Below, in pieces: positions 16,473 to 22,881 of a stretch of 23,321 nucleotides of DNA. Within the stretch, counting starts at the first letter, position 1. The number at the start of each line of letters is the position of its first letter. The notes under the pieces were generated by a model. That model made no database searches. It saw only the letters and a program-made list of their open reading frames with translations, and had not been told where the DNA came from. The translations under genes and the position numbers were made by a program. The stretch lies in NCBI GenBank assembly GCA_029240815.1, contig JARDZO010000054.1, forward strand, positions 1-23,321, given 5' to 3'. This DNA comes from Brevibacillus sp. GTDB lineage: Bacteria > Bacillota > Bacilli > Brevibacillales > Brevibacillaceae.

Positions 16473-17237
16473 TTATCGAGCGCTAATCGGTTCGATTGTC
16501 ACTCCATTTTGCTTCGCCCAACGGTGCAGTTCGACCAAAAACTGCAAGACATCGTGACTTTCATGATGGACACATAGTGTATCTGCTGCCAAATCGATGT
16601 GCTGTCCATCTACGGTCAAAACTTTTTGCTTGAGGACAAGCTGACGAGTCTGCTCCATGCGCTCTTCTTTGCTGATCAATACGCTTCCTTCCAGCTCGCG
16701 CGGTGCCAAACGCCCATTCGGCAGGTATGCCCGCTCCGCAAATACCTCTTCTGCAACCTGGAGTCCGTGCTCCAAGCCAGCCTCCACCAGCTTGCTTCCA
16801 GACAGAGCATAGAGAATCAGGTCTTCATCAATGTCTGCGATCGCCTGTACGACTGCTTCTGCAAGCTCAGGTCTCTCAGCTGCCTCATTGTAAAGGGCCC
16901 CATGTAATTTGACGTGATGTAATTCTCCTCCGATCGCCCGGGTCATCCCTGACAGCGCCGCTACCTGATAAAGAACCAGTTCGTAGACTTCGTTAACGGT
17001 GAGGTTCATGGAACGACGACCGAATCCCTGAATATCCGGATAACCAGGATGCGCTCCGATTTTCACTTCGTGCTTCAGCGCCGCTTCAATCGTCCTGTAA
17101 ATGATATGCGGGTCACCTGCATGCAAACCGCACGCGATGTTGACGGAGGTGATCCACTTCATAATGCCCAAATCCTCAGATTGTCGTCCTCTGCTAAAGC
17201 CCTCGGCCATATCGCAGTTAATGTCTAGATGAATCAT
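16473..17237 (-). CDS. pxpA: 5-oxoprolinase subunit A (LamB/YcsF family)
   Basis: 254 aa from the ATG at 17237, preceded by AAAGGTGGGG; a longer reading from 17291 is not supported. MIHLDINCDMAEGF at the start, ITSVNIACGLHAGDP (about 31-45), KIGAHPGYPDIQGFGRR and VHHESHD-type C-terminal blocks identify the LamB/YcsF family. With PxpB and PxpC it hydrolyses 5-oxoproline (pyroglutamate) to glutamate using ATP. Normally pxpA lies beside pxpB and pxpC; here it is alone between modC (convergent) and ylbG. So the partners are elsewhere, or this copy has another role. An inverted repeat at 17321-17344 lies upstream. Confidence 0.9.
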   Translation of the reverse strand: MIHLDINCDMAEGFSRGRQSEDLGIMKWITSVNIACGLHAGDPHIIYRTIEAALKHEVKIGAHPGYPDIQGFGRRSMNLTVNEVYELVLYQVAALSGMTRAIGGELHHVKLHGALYNEAAERPELAEAVVQAIADIDEDLILYALSGSKLVEAGLEHGLQVAEEVFAERAYLPNGRLAPRELEGSVLISKEERMEQTRQLVLKQKVLTVDGQHIDLAADTLCVHHESHDVLQFLVELHRWAKQNGVTIEPISAR

Positions 17238-17320
17238 GGATGTACGCCCCACCTTTCCACACCTATCTATATTCCATGAAAACGCATTCATTCTCGCAAC
17301 TCATGTATTTTACTCTCTAA

Positions 17321-17344
17321 GCATACCATGTACGCTTGGTAAGC
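17321..17344. repeat. Inverted repeat upstream of pxpA
   Basis: GCATACCA, 8 bases, TGGTAAGC: two 8-base arms matching in 7 of 8 positions. It lies between the ylbG terminator and pxpA, about 85-105 bases upstream of the pxpA start. There is no T-run, so it is more like a protein binding site than a terminator. Confidence 0.4.
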
Positions 17345-17350
17345 AAAAGG

Positions 17351-17376
17351 AAAAAAGCTGCCGAAATCTGGCAGCA
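17351..17376 (-). terminator. Rho-independent terminator of ylbG
   Basis: GCTGCC (17357-17362) and GGCAGC (17370-17375) form a stem with a 7-base loop. On the minus strand six T follow (17351-17356). It begins 10 bases after the ylbG stop. Confidence 0.88.
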
Positions 17377-17385
17377 TTTTAGAGG

Positions 17386-17730
17386 TTATGTCGAAACTGC
17401 AGTTGGTTGATTCCCTTCTTCCGATGTCAACGTTTCTGCCAGAGCCATCAACTGATTTTTCTCTTGTTTGTAGTCGTATTCCTTTGCCTTATCCGGTCTC
17501 GCATTGTTGTACTCCACCGGAATCTCATGGCGATGGGAACGCTCAATTTTCGTGACAAAGTGCAGTTTTTCCATCGTACGAATCGTTTCGTCGATCAGAT
17601 TGGCATCTACGTACATCGATACGTAATTCAACCGCTTGGAGATGTAATGAATGGTGCCAAATTTACGTAAATTTTTAGCGGCACGCGTGTTTTTGACCCA
17701 CACGGCAACCCCCAGACGTCGCTCTCTCAT
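17386..17730 (-). CDS. ylbG: YlbG family protein (UPF0298/DUF2129)
   Basis: 114 aa. The first 90 residues, MRERRLGVAVWVKNTRAAKNLRKFGTIHYISKRLNYVSMYVD through DKAKEYDYKQEKNQL, match YlbG of Bacillales, including the hallmark LRKFG, HY[IV]SKRL and KAKEYDYK blocks. A 20-residue tail (ALAETLTSEEGNQPTAVST) is longer than the roughly 90-aa B. subtilis protein as I recall it. No catalytic motif; the function is not established. AAGGAG lies about 14 bases before the ATG, which is further than usual. It is divergent from the small Cys-rich gene at 17807, and near ylbF as in B. subtilis, but with that gene inserted between. Confidence 0.9.
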   Translation of the reverse strand: MRERRLGVAVWVKNTRAAKNLRKFGTIHYISKRLNYVSMYVDANLIDETIRTMEKLHFVTKIERSHRHEIPVEYNNARPDKAKEYDYKQEKNQLMALAETLTSEEGNQPTAVST

Positions 17731-17757
17731 GTTTTGGCGTCGGTCTCCTTCCCAAAT

Positions 17758-17768
17758 CGTGGTATAAT
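17758..17768 (+). promoter_or_regulatory. Extended -10 promoter of the small Cys-rich gene
   Basis: TGGTATAAT (17760-17768) is a perfect extended -10 element; no clear -35 is seen 17 bases upstream. Transcription would start near 17775, so an in-frame GTG at 17774 could not be the translation start. This supports the ATG at 17807. Confidence 0.6.
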
Positions 17769-17806
17769 GACCTGTGAGCTTTAGAAGAAAGGAATCGTGG
17801 TCTCGT

Positions 17807-18124
17807 ATGCTGGCTACGTTTTATCAGCAATTTGAAAAAACGTTACTCCAAGAAGGAACCATAACGGCAAGCAACTGGCGAACTCATGCAGGCCAGCTCT
17901 TTTTCTATGTAAGCAGCACGCTCCCCGTCCACAGCCTGACCACACAGCTCATGGAGACAGGAGAGCGCCTGACTACCGGTACAAAATTGAAACCTGAGTG
18001 TATCTACGTACGCTCAGATGAACGTCAGCATGTCTATCGCTTCCGCTTTCTCGTGCCAAACGAGAAACAATTTTGTTGCGGGAACCTCTGCGAAGACTGC
18101 TTTTTGCTGCGGGAGTCCCGCTAA
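17807..18124 (+). CDS. Small protein with C-terminal cysteine cluster, unknown function
   Basis: 105 aa from the ATG at 17807. The GTG at 17774 is at the predicted transcription start and is therefore rejected, although the AAAGGA site is 12-13 bases from the ATG. I recognise no family. The N-terminal 80 residues look globular and mixed alpha/beta (MLATFYQQFEKTLLQEGTIT; QHVYRFRFLVPNEKQ). The C-terminus, QFCCGNLCEDCFLLRESR, has four cysteines (90, 91, 95, 98) in a CC-x3-C-x2-C pattern that could hold zinc or an iron-sulfur cluster. It converges on ylbF with 10 bases between stop codons. The hairpin GCGGG-AGT-CCCGC covers its last codons but has no T-run. Confidence 0.75.
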   Translation: MLATFYQQFEKTLLQEGTITASNWRTHAGQLFFYVSSTLPVHSLTTQLMETGERLTTGTKLKPECIYVRSDERQHVYRFRFLVPNEKQFCCGNLCEDCFLLRESR

Positions 18125-18134
18125 TACGATCCGA

Positions 18135-18590
18135 TCAAGAAGGCTTTTTCACGCTGCAGCCGCAGCTGCCTCCTGTGCCACAACCACTGCTCTGGGCTTC
18201 GAGGAACGGATTGTTGCTCGGAACCTTGATGGTATCTGATACGGCATTTGCGATCGTGCGGCTCACTTGGTACAAAAGTTCGTCAAGCGAGTCCTCCGCT
18301 CGTTTAAAGGCCTGAACAGAATCCATGAGCTCGATTGTCCGCTTCAGCTCACGGACTTCTTTCGATATATGGTTGTAGTCGGGATGGTATTTCCCGAACC
18401 GTTGCACATCCTCGTACTGTTCTTTCTTCTTTTCAAAGAGCGCTAACAATCGCTGCGCCTCCACATCCGCTTCCATTTGACGCTTGGCCAGCAGATAATC
18501 TGAGACCTCGCGCGACTGGTTAATCATCGTGGAAAGTTCTTGAGACTCCATCAACAGCTGTGTCATGTCCGCTGTTTCCAATGCTTCCAT
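18135..18590 (-). CDS. ylbF: YlbF family regulator (Y-complex subunit)
   Basis: 151 aa; AAAGGAGGT 9 bases before the ATG. Helical throughout, with the family blocks EKKKEQYEDVQRFGKYHPDY (about 53-72), ISKEVRELKRTIELMD and KVPSNNPF (122-129), then the C-terminal CGTGGSCGC (Cys 137, 143, 145). In B. subtilis, YlbF with YmcA and YaaT forms the Y-complex, which carries iron-sulfur clusters, assists RNase Y in processing mRNA, and influences competence, sporulation and biofilm formation. The cysteine tail here is the cluster-ligand region of YlbF. An extended -10 (TGGTACAAT) lies at 18640-18632 on the minus strand. YmcA and YaaT genes are not in the window. Convergent with the small Cys-rich gene. 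Confidence 0.93.
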   Translation of the reverse strand: MEALETADMTQLLMESQELSTMINQSREVSDYLLAKRQMEADVEAQRLLALFEKKKEQYEDVQRFGKYHPDYNHISKEVRELKRTIELMDSVQAFKRAEDSLDELLYQVSRTIANAVSDTIKVPSNNPFLEAQSSGCGTGGSCGCSVKKPS

Positions 18591-18631
18591 TTGAGCGAGA
18601 CCTCCTTTCTCAAGTAACTAACTACTCTTCG

Positions 18632-18640
18632 ATTGTACCA
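18632..18640 (-). promoter_or_regulatory. Extended -10 promoter of ylbF
   Basis: The minus strand reads TGGTACAAT at 18640-18632, an extended -10 element with one change from TATAAT. It lies a few bases before the end of the upstream gene and gives a leader of about 35 bases. The -35 is weak. Confidence 0.45.
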
Positions 18641-18643
18641 CGA

Positions 18644-20554
18644 TCATACCCCTTCGTACAGATAATCGGGCACCACAATGCGCACCCGGGAGATCTCATC
18701 CAACCGATAACGAGCTTTCCCGCTCTCATTTGCCAGCGTAACCGTCCAATACCCCATATCGACTCGCACCTCCGTAGGCAGCCCTCGCAGCTTGTCTTTT
18801 CCCGCTTGCGCAAGCTCCACCTCGAGCTGTAACTCACTTGCCCGTTTCAACAAGTCTCGCAACGATTGCGGATGGTACGATTGAAAATGCTGCGTCCACA
18901 TTTTGGGCAAGGAAGCCACTTCCTTCATCCCTTCCAGTGGATCAGGGAACGTATTTTCCACAGCATACCCGTCCCAGGGACGTTCAACGGCAAACCATCC
19001 AACGGGTGCTTTTTCTTCTAATTTGTTCTCAATCAGCGGTGACGAATCAGGTGTATGTGCCAATACTTGCGGCTCGTACCCGTACTCTCTCAGCAAGGCG
19101 ACGAGCTGGGCTTCCTGCGAGAGAGAAATCAGGAAGTCTGTTGGTGATATGATCTGCGACAAAAACGGTTGGAAGTCGGGTATATCTTTCCACTCTTCTA
19201 TAAAACCAGTGTGGGCAGTCCTGACTCGGTAGTAAGGCTCGATTTGAATCTGCCTTGCAGTCTTGGCCCAATGATGGATGGATTCCACTAGCGCTTCCGG
19301 CAGCGGATGAGCACAGGCCGAGCTAAGGAGCTCAATCACCTGATCCTCTGTTCTTCCCGATGCAAGAAAAGATTGCAATTCTTTTGCCTGTACTTCGCCT
19401 CGAATCAACGGTCCATCGAAATGCAATGTGCAAAATCTGCTGATCTCCCATACATGCAACAAGGGAACGAGTGGCGGAATCGTGATGGATCCGGCAGGGT
19501 CAACAAACCACCCTTCTTCCGTTGTCAGATGAGGCAAGCTGTTCCAACGCCAAAACAAGCGCTCTTCCCCATCCATGCCAAGCTGAATCCATCCCATTCC
19601 GGTCAATAAATGGAGCCATTTTTCAACGATGAGATTGTCCGCATCAGGAGGGAGGGTAAAGCCAGCTTCCTCTAGCATGCGCATCTGTTCCGCAAACGAA
19701 CTCCACTTGTCGAGCGGAACTTGCCGCATCAACAGGGAGAATGCCTCCCACCAATCACCATGTGATAAATACTGCTGCTCGACACATTCGTACGTTTCCT
19801 TCCACCGATCGGGAGGGGATTGAGCCAGCCAGCGTCGCACCTCTTTCGGGCGAATGGAGAGCATCTTGTTCTCGATATAGATTAAACCAAGACGCATGGC
19901 CAGATCCAAAGCGACTGTCAAAGCAAGGCCTTCCCTCTCTTCCTGATCCAAAGGCGGCAAGGTCAATCCAGCACAGTGCTCGTCCGACAAAGAGAGCAAG
20001 CTTGCCATGCGCAAAGACATGCGACGATGGATGGTACCTTTCTGGGTAACGGGTACCTGGTTGTCCCGAATGAACAAGAGAAGCCCAAAAAGATCCAGAT
20101 GTATACCTCGTCCTGCCGTTATATAATAAGGGAGCGTTTTTGAAAGAGAAACGAATGCCCGGGATGGTTCAGGGAGGAGATACGCTGTGATTTGCTCACG
20201 GATTTCCTGTGGCATAAGATAACCGATTTCGCTCCACATTTTGCGGACGGTCATAATAATACCAAGCCGTCTCAGCCTCGTTAAGCCGACGGCCATATGT
20301 CTTTGGTCTGATGGCACTATTCGCTCCCACGAGCGTTTACTCAAAAAACCTCTGGTCGATGCGATGACAAATCGCTTCATGACTTCTCGTTCAATCTCAG
20401 TTGCCTGTTCCCACACACGCTCCAGAAAATGTGGGTCTTGCAGCCGTGTAGACAAGTCTTGATCATCAGCGAGACCGAATCGATTCGTCTGCTCTACCAT
20501 GATTGCTCGCTGAGTTGTTTCGGACAGGTATTCCAGCGAATCCTGGACGCGCAC
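18644..20554 (-). CDS. XPB/Ssl2 N-terminal-like (helicase-associated) domain protein without helicase motor
   Basis: 636 aa from GTG 20554, chosen because AGAGGTGA ends 5 bases upstream; a GTG three codons earlier overlaps that site. The protein lacks Walker A, DEAH or other helicase motifs. It contains predicted winged-helix-like segments (ATEIEREVMKRFVIASTRGF; LTRLRRLGIIMTVRKMW), and around residues 340-500 a region with GSITIPPLVPLLHVWEISRFC and FLSQIISPTDFLISLSQEAQLVALLREYGY. That last layout resembles the XPB/Ssl2 N-terminal domain (Helicase_C_3) found in stand-alone bacterial proteins. The role is unknown; it may support a DNA helicase or nuclease, as the domain does in XPB. It is divergent from the prcB-like gene, the two promoters overlapping the opposite gene starts. 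Confidence 0.75.
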   Translation of the reverse strand: MRVQDSLEYLSETTQRAIMVEQTNRFGLADDQDLSTRLQDPHFLERVWEQATEIEREVMKRFVIASTRGFLSKRSWERIVPSDQRHMAVGLTRLRRLGIIMTVRKMWSEIGYLMPQEIREQITAYLLPEPSRAFVSLSKTLPYYITAGRGIHLDLFGLLLFIRDNQVPVTQKGTIHRRMSLRMASLLSLSDEHCAGLTLPPLDQEEREGLALTVALDLAMRLGLIYIENKMLSIRPKEVRRWLAQSPPDRWKETYECVEQQYLSHGDWWEAFSLLMRQVPLDKWSSFAEQMRMLEEAGFTLPPDADNLIVEKWLHLLTGMGWIQLGMDGEERLFWRWNSLPHLTTEEGWFVDPAGSITIPPLVPLLHVWEISRFCTLHFDGPLIRGEVQAKELQSFLASGRTEDQVIELLSSACAHPLPEALVESIHHWAKTARQIQIEPYYRVRTAHTGFIEEWKDIPDFQPFLSQIISPTDFLISLSQEAQLVALLREYGYEPQVLAHTPDSSPLIENKLEEKAPVGWFAVERPWDGYAVENTFPDPLEGMKEVASLPKMWTQHFQSYHPQSLRDLLKRASELQLEVELAQAGKDKLRGLPTEVRVDMGYWTVTLANESGKARYRLDEISRVRIVVPDYLYEGV

Positions 20555-20581
20555 GACTGTCACCTCTGCTTTTTCTTATAG

Positions 20582-20610
20582 ATTATATCCAACAAATGGA
20601 GGGATGTATG
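20582..20610 (-). promoter_or_regulatory. Candidate promoter of the XPB-N-like gene
   Basis: On the minus strand a perfect TATAAT (20587-20582) is preceded after 17 bases by CATACA (20610-20605), a poor -35. The start would be near 20575, about 20 bases before the GTG. The -35 overlaps the first codon of the divergent prcB-like gene. Confidence 0.45.
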
Positions 20611-21051
20611 ATGTTTACCATGTTTCCCGGTTTGTTGCTTTCTGCTGCCTTGACTTTGACAGGAATTCAGCCAATGTCTACTCCACATCCTACCCCAACT
20701 GCGACTTCGACGGAAGAGGTCACAGCGGTGGATGCTCCATACGAAGCTGTTGCTGCTCCATATCCACCTGCCGTACAGGATGCTCTGACCAAAGTACGGA
20801 AAAGCGGCGGTCATACGATCGTTCGTGCCAAAGGTAAATCGTATGTCGTGATCGGAGCAGGTCAACGCCCAACCGGCGGGTACCAACTGGTTGCTGATCA
20901 AGTGAGAAGGACTGGCCCTCATGGCTTTACGGTCTCCGTTCACGTGAAGGCTCCTGCTCCCGGCGCGATGAAAATTCAGGTCATTTCCTATCCGACACTG
21001 GTGATCGCATTGCCTGATCAGCAAGCGAAAGTCACGGTACAAATGCGATAA
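20608..21051 (+). CDS. Secreted PrcB-domain protein
   Basis: 147 aa from the ATG at 20608 (or the next codon, also ATG, at 20611); GGAGGG is 4-7 bases upstream. A longer in-frame reading from 20503 runs into the divergent gene and has no ribosome binding site. A signal-like segment (MMFTMFPGLLLSAALTLTG) is followed by a Thr/Pro-rich linker (STPHPTPTATSTEE). The C-terminal domain (about 68-147), with SYVVIGAGQRPTGGYQL and ISYPTLVIALPD, matches the PrcB_C fold of protease-complex or protease-inhibitor-like lipoproteins. It probably acts outside the membrane; the partner is unknown and no protease gene is adjacent. It is convergent with the His-rich gene, sharing a terminator. Confidence 0.82.
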   Translation: MMFTMFPGLLLSAALTLTGIQPMSTPHPTPTATSTEEVTAVDAPYEAVAAPYPPAVQDALTKVRKSGGHTIVRAKGKSYVVIGAGQRPTGGYQLVADQVRRTGPHGFTVSVHVKAPAPGAMKIQVISYPTLVIALPDQQAKVTVQMR

Positions 21052-21064
21052 TCGGGTTCCTTAC

Positions 21065-21118
21065 AGAAAAAGCCGACTTCTAAGTGCGCCAAACGGGCAC
21101 TCGGAACGTCGGCTTTCT
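21065..21118. terminator. Bidirectional terminator between convergent genes
   Basis: AAAGCCGAC (21069-21077) pairs with GTCGGCTTT (21108-21116), and an inner stem AGTGC/GCACT adds stability. A-rich sequence on the left gives TTTTTC on the minus strand, and CTTTCT follows on the plus strand. It serves the prcB-like gene and the His-rich gene; the minus-strand side is the better terminator. Confidence 0.8.
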
Positions 21119-21145
21119 GCATGAAATGCCAAGGTTTTTAGCGAT

Positions 21146-21568
21146 TCACGGCTTTACTTCAATGGGAATACGCTGGGAAACACCATAAGATTCATGGTTG
21201 TTGTTCGCCAGCTCCACCATGACTTCATGCTTGCCGCTCGGAATGTCCTTTAAGACATACGTGGGTTCAAACACTTTTGCCACCTTTTTTCCGTCCAGAT
21301 AAAGGTGGACATGCCCTTCACCTGGCTTGTTCTCTTTCCCCATATTTTCGAGGGAGAAGGAGAAGTTCGTGACCGCGATCTTGAGTTCCAGATCATCCTG
21401 GTTGAGTGCATGCGTGACAGCCAGGGTCGGGGCTTGCCCGTGGTTATGCCCTTCCTCTACCGTAGCTTCCGTAGGAGTCACATCGTTATTCGCATAAACG
21501 AAGTACTCTACGCATGCCGCAATTCCGATCAACAGCATCAATCGAATGACTAATCGTTTGGCCTTCAT
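21146..21568 (-). CDS. Putative His-rich lipoprotein or membrane-anchored protein, unknown function
   Basis: 140 aa from the ATG at 21568, with AAAGGAG 7 bases upstream; an in-frame start at 21586 precedes that site. A basic N-terminus and hydrophobic stretch (RLVIRLMLLIGIAAC) end in IAAC, a fair lipobox (C19), or it may be a simple signal anchor. After a linker rich in Glu and His (EEGHNHGQAP) comes a beta-sandwich-like domain with the block GEGHVHLYLDGKKVAKV (about 83-99) and a tail with SGKHEVMVELANNNHESYG. The His pairs at 41/43 and 86/88 suggest metal binding, as in copper-handling YtkA/PCu(A)C-like domains, but I cannot name the family. It may belong to the envelope or spore. cotJC lies just upstream on the same strand. 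Confidence 0.75.
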   Translation of the reverse strand: MKAKRLVIRLMLLIGIAACVEYFVYANNDVTPTEATVEEGHNHGQAPTLAVTHALNQDDLELKIAVTNFSFSLENMGKENKPGEGHVHLYLDGKKVAKVFEPTYVLKDIPSGKHEVMVELANNNHESYGVSQRIPIEVKP

Positions 21569-21642
21569 CGGGACACTCCTTTCCATAATCAGTCATCCCC
21601 CAGTGTGCCCGATTGGCCAGCCATTCATTCGTATGGTAAAGG

Positions 21643-22212
21643 TCAGAAGAATTTCTTGCGGCCTTGTTCTTCTTTCAATATTTCCACGGCTTCCCGGAAC
21701 CGTTGGGAGTGCACGACTTCCCGCTCCCGCAAAAACTTCAAGCTATCCTGAATATCCACATCATCGGTCATGTCGATAAGCCATTGATAAGTCGCGCGAG
21801 CTTTTTCCTCCGCTGCGATGTCCTCGTACAGATCGGCGATGGGATCGCCTTTTGCTTGAATATAGGTCGCTGTAAAAGGAACGCCGCCTGCATTTTCATA
21901 GAAAAGGGCACGGTCGTGGTTGGCGTAGTGGGCGCCCAGTCCCGCAGCCTTCAGTTCTTCTACCGAAGCATCCTTGGTCAATTTGTATACCATTGTTGCG
22001 ATCATTTCCAGATGCGCAAATTCTTCGGTACCGATATCTGTCAATAGTCCAATGACTTTATCCGGAATGGAATATCGTTGATTCAAATAACGCAGGGCTG
22101 CAGCCAGCTCTCCGTCTGCACCGCCGTATTGCTCCATCAGGAATTTGGCCATCTGGACATCGCACTTGCCGACACGAACCGGGTATTGAAGTTTTTTTTC
22201 ATAGATCCACAT
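21643..22212 (-). CDS. cotJC: Spore coat protein CotJC (manganese catalase family)
   Basis: 189 aa, the usual length. MWIYEKKLQYPVRVGKCDVQMAKFLMEQYGG is typical of CotJC. The ferritin-like four-helix core shows acidic ligand candidates in DIGTEEFAHLEM (about 59-70), YEDIAAEEKARATYQWL and REREVVHSQRF, as in non-heme manganese catalases. It is an inner spore coat component assembled with CotJA and is expected to be made in the mother cell during sporulation. GAGGGGG lies about 11 bases before the ATG. It is the last gene of cotJA-cotJB-cotJC, 29 bases after cotJB. Confidence 0.94.
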   Translation of the reverse strand: MWIYEKKLQYPVRVGKCDVQMAKFLMEQYGGADGELAAALRYLNQRYSIPDKVIGLLTDIGTEEFAHLEMIATMVYKLTKDASVEELKAAGLGAHYANHDRALFYENAGGVPFTATYIQAKGDPIADLYEDIAAEEKARATYQWLIDMTDDVDIQDSLKFLREREVVHSQRFREAVEILKEEQGRKKFF

Positions 22213-22241
22213 CGTCGCGTTTTCCCCCTCATTTCTCTATG

Positions 22242-22520
22242 TTAGACTTGCCACGGCCAGGGAGTGTCGTTCCACTGCCATGGGTACCCAGAATAGCTGT
22301 GTCCAAAGTTCATTAAGGGACCGTACAACGCTTCAAATTCATTTGCCATCTGCCAGCGTTGCTGTGTGAGTTCATTGAATTGCTCGATCGCATTCGCATC
22401 AGTGGGGTGTGTATCGAGGTAAAGATTCAGTTCAACTAAAACAAAGTCAATCGCTTGCAGTTGTTTGAGCAGCTCTACGTACTGCTCGTCGCCTGCTCGG
22501 GTATTCGGGTTAACGTTCAT
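22242..22520 (-). CDS. cotJB: Spore coat protein CotJB
   Basis: 92 aa. DEQYVELLKQLQAIDFVLVELNLYLDTHPTDANAIEQFNELTQQR is the helical CotJB core. The aromatic tail SGYPWQWNDTPWPWQV is rich in Trp and Pro as in the family. It overlaps the end of cotJA by 11 bases, so translation is coupled. It acts with CotJA and CotJC in the spore coat. Confidence 0.93.
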   Translation of the reverse strand: MNVNPNTRAGDEQYVELLKQLQAIDFVLVELNLYLDTHPTDANAIEQFNELTQQRWQMANEFEALYGPLMNFGHSYSGYPWQWNDTPWPWQV

Positions 22521-22755
22521 GATGCCCCTCCCCTCTTTCCCGCTGTCCTGTCGGAATGTAAGGGCTGTAGAGCGCGGGCCACAAAACGCCCCGTTTCAAA
22601 GCCTCCATGGGAGAATATTGCGGCAGGTTTTCTGGCTGAAAACCCATAAATAACTCAGGGGGAACCGAGTAGGATTTGACGCGAATCGGGGGACATGGAT
22701 CGAAGGGACTTACGTATGGAAAATAGACCCGTGTTTGAGAATCCAATGCAGACAT
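22510..22755 (-). CDS. cotJA: Spore coat protein CotJA
   Basis: 81 aa. VYFPYVSPFDPCPPIRVKSYSVPPELFMGFQPENLPQYSPMEALKRGVLWPALY is the CotJA signature, needed for placing CotJC in the coat. GGAGG ends only 3 bases before the ATG, close but workable; a TTG three codons on is an alternative start. A sigma-E-like pair (ACATAAG and CAGATACC on the minus strand, about 22768-22797) lies just upstream but is weak. First gene of cotJABC. Confidence 0.93.
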   Translation of the reverse strand: MSALDSQTRVYFPYVSPFDPCPPIRVKSYSVPPELFMGFQPENLPQYSPMEALKRGVLWPALYSPYIPTGQRERGEGHHER

Positions 22756-22767
22756 CCTCCTCCAAAA

Positions 22768-22797
22768 TAGGTATCTGACCAGTCATGATTACCTTAT
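22768..22797 (-). promoter_or_regulatory. Weak sigma-E-like promoter candidate of cotJABC
   Basis: The minus strand carries ATA in ACATAAG, then 17 bases, then CAGATACC, resembling sigma-E consensus elements (ATA near -35, CATACANT at -10). In B. subtilis cotJ is sigma-E dependent. The match is partial. Confidence 0.3.
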
Positions 22798-22800
22798 GTC

Positions 22801-22824
22801 GCCCATTCATCCTGTGTGATGGGC
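22801..22824. repeat. Inverted repeat GCCCAT...ATGGGC between the dapA-like terminator and cotJA
   Basis: GCCCAT(T)CA and TGATGGGC can pair with one bulged base around a 7-base loop. No T-run follows, so it is not a second terminator; it may be a binding site or part of a longer structure. Confidence 0.35.
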
Positions 22825-22832
22825 GAATGCAC

Positions 22833-22866
22833 AAAAAAAGCAGGAGCGTGAATGCCCCTGCTTTTC
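22833..22866 (-). terminator. Rho-independent terminator of the dapA-like gene
   Basis: AAAAGCAGG (22836-22844) pairs with CCTGCTTTT (22857-22865). On the minus strand seven T follow the stem. It lies 17 bases after the dapA-like stop codon. Confidence 0.88.
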
Positions 22867-22881
22867 TGACTTTCATTCCTA

